A stretch of DNA of 64,000 bases from Gentiana macrophylla. Taxonomy: Eukaryota > Streptophyta > Magnoliopsida > Gentianales > Gentianaceae. Of this stretch, positions 60,409-64,000 are shown in pieces. The position numbers were made by a program, and so were the translations under genes. Below the pieces are notes generated by a model. That model was not told where the DNA came from. It worked only from the letters and a program-made list of their open reading frames with translations, and did no database searches. Position 1 is the stretch's first letter. Each line of letters begins with the position of its first letter. The stretch covers positions 8,642,463 through 8,706,462 of the forward strand of contig CM047805.1 of the NCBI GenBank assembly GCA_026214975.1, read 5' to 3'.

Positions 60409-60456
60409 CTCTAAACTCAACTCCAAAAACAGAATATTCGAACATCTTCATACGTA

Positions 60457-60713
60457 TTTTGGTCCCTTTTGTTTCACGATTTTTACACCTCTATCCTTGA
60501 TGTTTCTTTTTGGTATTTTTACCCCTCGTCTATGCATTTTCTTTTACATTTTTGGTCCAAAGTGTCATGTGTCTGATCCGATCAATAAAAACACAACACG
60601 TGGCAAAAAAAATGGACTGAAAAGGTAAGTCAATGAATGAATGAGGGGTAAAAGTGCCAAGATAAAACATTGGTGATAGAAATGTAAAAATCGTGAAACA
60701 TAAAGGACCAAAA
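60457..60713. mobile_element. Foldback MITE in PLD intron 2, most complete copy
   Basis: Arms of about 70 bp: TTTTGGTCCCTTTTGTTTCA, CGATTTTTACA and onward pair with the right arm, whose reverse complement begins TTTTGGTCCTTTATGTTTCA. Short centre. Related copies are in PLD introns 4 and 7 and PEX16 intron 4. Confidence 0.8.
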
Positions 60714-62799
60714 GAGAGGCAGAAGAAAGCTGAATAACAGAGACTATGAACATGTGTTTGTTTAGCTGCAGATTATACGAATGGTTTATAAGTTAAACGA
60801 GATTATAAATATGTTAAAAGAAAGAGATAAATGACATTTTTGGGACTCACCGTCTGTTTATACCAGCTAGTACGCTTTCCGGCAACACGAGGGCAAAGTA
60901 GGACTTGCACAGACGAGTGTTTGAAAAACGCCGCCTCTTTCGTCATGAGTTGCCATTAAACCATCCTGTATGTAAATGCTGAATTCAGTGAAACAAAATG
61001 GTATAGAAAATGCTTAATTATGAAACAAGGGCAAACATGGAAGAAAAAAACATACTGTTTTGTAGCCCAATATACTTCTCGATGTCGGGTCGTCCCACAC
61101 GAGCAGCAAAACTCTCACTCCTTCCTGTGATTTCGCTTTCAGAAGCTCTCCAAGAGCATAACCTGACATAGGATCTTCATCCCTAATCAATCTAACTTTA
61201 TGCCAAACCGACCATCCCGTAATATATATCAACCTTCGTGCTTTTCTGATCGAGTCGAATATGTCGTGCCAACACTTTCCATGAACATAATCCATCCCAT
61301 ATCCAAGCTTCAAACTTGGAAGGTAACCGTCCGGTACATGAGCATCTTGATAAAGAGTTACTCTCCCACCTTTCCTTAACGGGAAATACGTGCCCGGAAC
61401 ACCGGTGTAATCCGGACCGGCTCCAACCCCATGATGGTAAATGCTCAATTTCTCAATCGGGGCGTACTGAATCGAGACTCTCAATACAGCTCCGGGTTTA
61501 CTAGGCTTTCCATTAGGGCCAAGAATAGGGAAAAAACCATCGATTCTTTCACCGTTAAATATCTTCTCAACCGGGATTGCTACGGTTCCTATAAGCTGAG
61601 ATCCTACTACATCATTATCCTTCACTAAGAAGTGAATTTCAGCTGCGTAATGTGCTACCGGAACATTAAAGTGTTGCATCCAAACCGGATTCTCGTCATT
61701 GCTTATCACATAAGTCCTTCCAACAGCAGCATCGGACAACATAATCGTGACATACGGATCACTAGTTATCTTATGGTTCATGTGCCCTTCGATCTTGGCA
61801 GTCATATTTCCCGGTAGTTTGTTAAACATATCACCTAATGTCTTGTGAAACATGTCCATATTCGGGAGGTTTTTCGCTTCACAAACCCATATGTCCAAAT
61901 TTCCATGCAAGAGAAGAACTTTTAGAGACCCCTTTGGAGAAACCGGGACAATATGCAAAGATGGGTTATTTGGTATATCGAGGGATAAACGGTTTGGACT
62001 AGGTGAAGAGAAAGATTGAACCCTAGAAGGAGAACTCTCGTAGCTAGAAAACGATGAATTTGGGTACCCGTACATTGTCCCTTGACCGTTGAAACTATGG
62101 TTATGGTTATGGTTAGGGTGCCCGTATATTGTCCCTTGACCGTTATAACCGGTTCTCCCAGGCAATGGCCCGGAGTGGTATTTTACAGCAGGTTTAGGTT
62201 CTGACACACTTGGGGACGGTTCGTTACTAGACAAATGAACATTCTCTAAGAGGTAATCGATCGGTGGATAAACTGACGGATATGATTGAACCTTGTTATC
62301 ACCGTAATTTACCGAAGAACTATGTAACGGTACAGAGCTATTACGACGATGGAGGCTATCAGGAGTCTGCATTGAATCATATTTCAAACTGTTTTGCTGT
62401 TCAAGTACAGGGTACCCTTGATTCGGATACGAAAACGAGCCGGAATGTGAAAGCTTATGGTGATCATATTCATGGGGTGGTGGTTCATGAGAAAAAGCAG
62501 GTGGGGCAGATGGTGCAGATGAATATGATGCATCAGTAGGTGGGCCACTATAAGAGGGTGGTGGGGGGTAATGAGGGTAGGGAGGGTAAGGATTAGGAGC
62601 TGGAGCTGAATGAGGGTACTGGGTAGATGATGTAGGGGGGTATGGTTGCTGGGGAGGAGGGTAGGGTTGTTGAGGAGGGGGTATGGTTGATGGGGTGGGG
62701 GTAGGGGTTGATGGGGATGGGGGGAGCTTGGGGAGGAGGAGGGTACCCATAACTACCATAAGGGTATGGATATTGAGATGGAAAATGATGATTATCCAT

Positions 62800-64000
62800 C
62801 GCTATAACAATAAAAATCCAATATTTTTCCTCTAATTTCAACCAAACAAAAACCTAATTACAAAATTTGCCCAGAAATTCTCCAAGAATAAACACAAGAT
62901 ACAACTAAACAATAGCTCAACAAACAACAACAACAACAAAATGTATGATTCAAATCAATTTACATAAAAACGAACCTACATTTACCAATTGGGGCAGTGA
63001 TTCAGCAAAAATCAAAGAATTGAAAAGGGTCACGGTATCTTTACGAAGTTCTTCAAAAAAAAAAAAAAAAAAAAAATGTTACCTTTGCATGATGGGGCAA
63101 GAAAACTCTGGTTATAACAAAGAAAAACCCAGAAAATTAAAAGATTAAGCAAAGAAAATTGACATCAATTTGAAGGTTCAAATCAAAGAAAAGGGAGAGA
63201 AGAATCGGTAAATCTCAGACTGGGTGGACCTTCCCCTGAAAGACTTTTACGCATCGATATGAAGAAAAAAATGAAATACGTGTGTAGTAAACATACTGAG
63301 TCTTTATCAAGGAAGGAATGAATGTAAGTGGGCTATTTATTTTTTTTTAATTTTTTTTCCTTCAGGATTTTGGATTTTATTTCCATTTTTGGACGTAAAA
63401 TACAAACACTTATTTTTGGAGTTTGAATATGTCGGGTGGGAGCTTGATGTTCGGCTCAGAAAACACTCGTGTATATTTGAATATGAATATGAATATCAAA
63501 ATTAACGAGTTGGACTAAGCACATGAAGGTTTGATTCGAAATGTGTATGAATTTTTCTTTTTCAAAAATAAATGTATACGAATTTTATCAAGTATTATTA
63601 AAAATAATTGTTTTTGTTCTTTTTGTATTTTTTACGAGTTGAATCAAGCACTTTAAAACTTAACATTTTTACGAGGTTGTTCGTATTCTAATTCGAATCT
63701 GAAAGTGTTTTAAAATTTTACCGAACATAAACAAGTCTCCTCTAACATAATTAAAACTTAATTGAGTTGATAATGAATTTTTTTTCCTAGTTTAATCAAA
63801 TTCTTTTGTCAAAAAAAACAAAACAAAATCGAGCTGAATTCGAACATCAATATTTTAAATGATTGCTCGACTCGTTTATTAAATATTTGATTCGCTTCCT
63901 TGATAGTTAGTTTCAGAAAAAAAGTATAATATTCAGCTTGCTCGATTTGTTGAGGAAGAAGAAAAACCAATGCGATTAACCTTGAGAGGGTTTGTTCAAC
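62800..64000. other. Region upstream of the PLD beta gene
   Basis: Presumably the PLD 5' UTR and promoter. A poly-A run lies at 63053-63076. From about 63420 to the end are AT-rich, GGCTC/CGAGTT-containing sequences like the dispersed repeats in the PLD introns. No other gene recognised. Confidence 0.5.

Larger units (their letters stand above)
56474..62799 (-). pseudogene. PLD: Phospholipase D beta, near-intact structure with disabling lesions
   Basis: Nine coding exons on the minus strand: 62799-61056, 60965-60851, 60339-60145, 59281-59033, 58756-58688, 58506-58359, 58250-58102, 57902-57513, 56765-56474, about 1,116 codons. A Pro/Tyr-rich N terminus (MDNHHFPSQYPYPYGSYGY) is typical of PLD beta. 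A C2 domain follows (about residues 275-430; SDPYVTIML, DNDVVGSQ). HKD1 is intact (HQKTIIVD, about 629). HKD2 reads HSKGMIVGD (about 967) with Gly where the motif Asp belongs. The tail ends GSFLAIQENLTI. Lesions: a frame change at the G6 run 62719-62724, an extra base at 60938-60940, a lost base near 56757, stop TAA at 56703-56701 and a lost base near 56592. PLD beta makes phosphatidic acid with Ca2+ and PIP2. All splice sites look sound. Confidence 0.85.

Noticed and set aside
61014..62759. Long ORF starting MVVMGTLLLPKLPP as the true PLD start
   Set aside because: The other frame from 62799 gives MDNHHFPSQYPYPYGSYGY, the usual PLD beta N terminus. The MVVMG frame only becomes family-like after the G6 run, so it is the downstream part of a frame-shifted exon.
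62593..62841. Separate small proline-rich protein
   Set aside because: It is the first part of the PLD beta exon 1 reading on past the frame change.

Overview
The window is nuclear DNA of a dicot plant. It is AT-rich, its genes are split by GT-AG introns, and it is dense in LTR retrotransposons, Mutator-like elements (MULEs) and MITEs. Nothing in it is bacterial, organellar or CRISPR-like. I cannot name the species.

Layout. 1-3100: no gene I can recognise. 3116-14889: remains of a MATE transporter gene (minus strand), split by a complete Athila-type Ty3/gypsy element at 3305-14620 (5-bp target duplication). 14950-17100: a Copia 5' stub, a CACTA end, Stowaway-like MITEs and simple repeats. 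17500-19800: fragments of three unrelated genes side by side (S1/P1 nuclease exon 1, the end of a PDR/ABCG transporter, the start of a DUF674 protein). 20806-29045: a decayed Copia element with another element's solo LTR nested in its 3' LTR. 29088-34278: a probable SIRE-type LTR, a 1.1-kb hAT-like element and two MITEs. 34279-45989: an 11.7-kb MULE with a mudrA-type transposase, a DUF1985/ULP1 protease gene, a 93-residue orphan ORF and a 1.6-kb minisatellite.

46218-62799 is the gene-bearing part: PEX16 (8 exons, intact), an ataxin-10-like gene (2 coding exons, intact) and a phospholipase D beta gene (9 coding exons, minus strand). The PLD copy keeps its splice sites but carries several frameshifts, an in-frame stop and a lost catalytic Asp, so it looks recently dead unless the assembly is faulty.

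The host genes are independent housekeeping or signalling genes, not a pathway: peroxisome membrane biogenesis, an ARM-repeat protein and phospholipid signalling. The ataxin-10/PLD-beta neighbourhood resembles Arabidopsis At4g00231-At4g00240, as I recall it, which would be ancestral microsynteny. The less ordinary biology lies in the transposons: the ULP1-carrying MULE, whose copy has lost its catalytic cysteine and ends about 230 bp upstream of the PEX16 start codon, and a short MULE-type MITE family present twice with perfect 10-bp target duplications.
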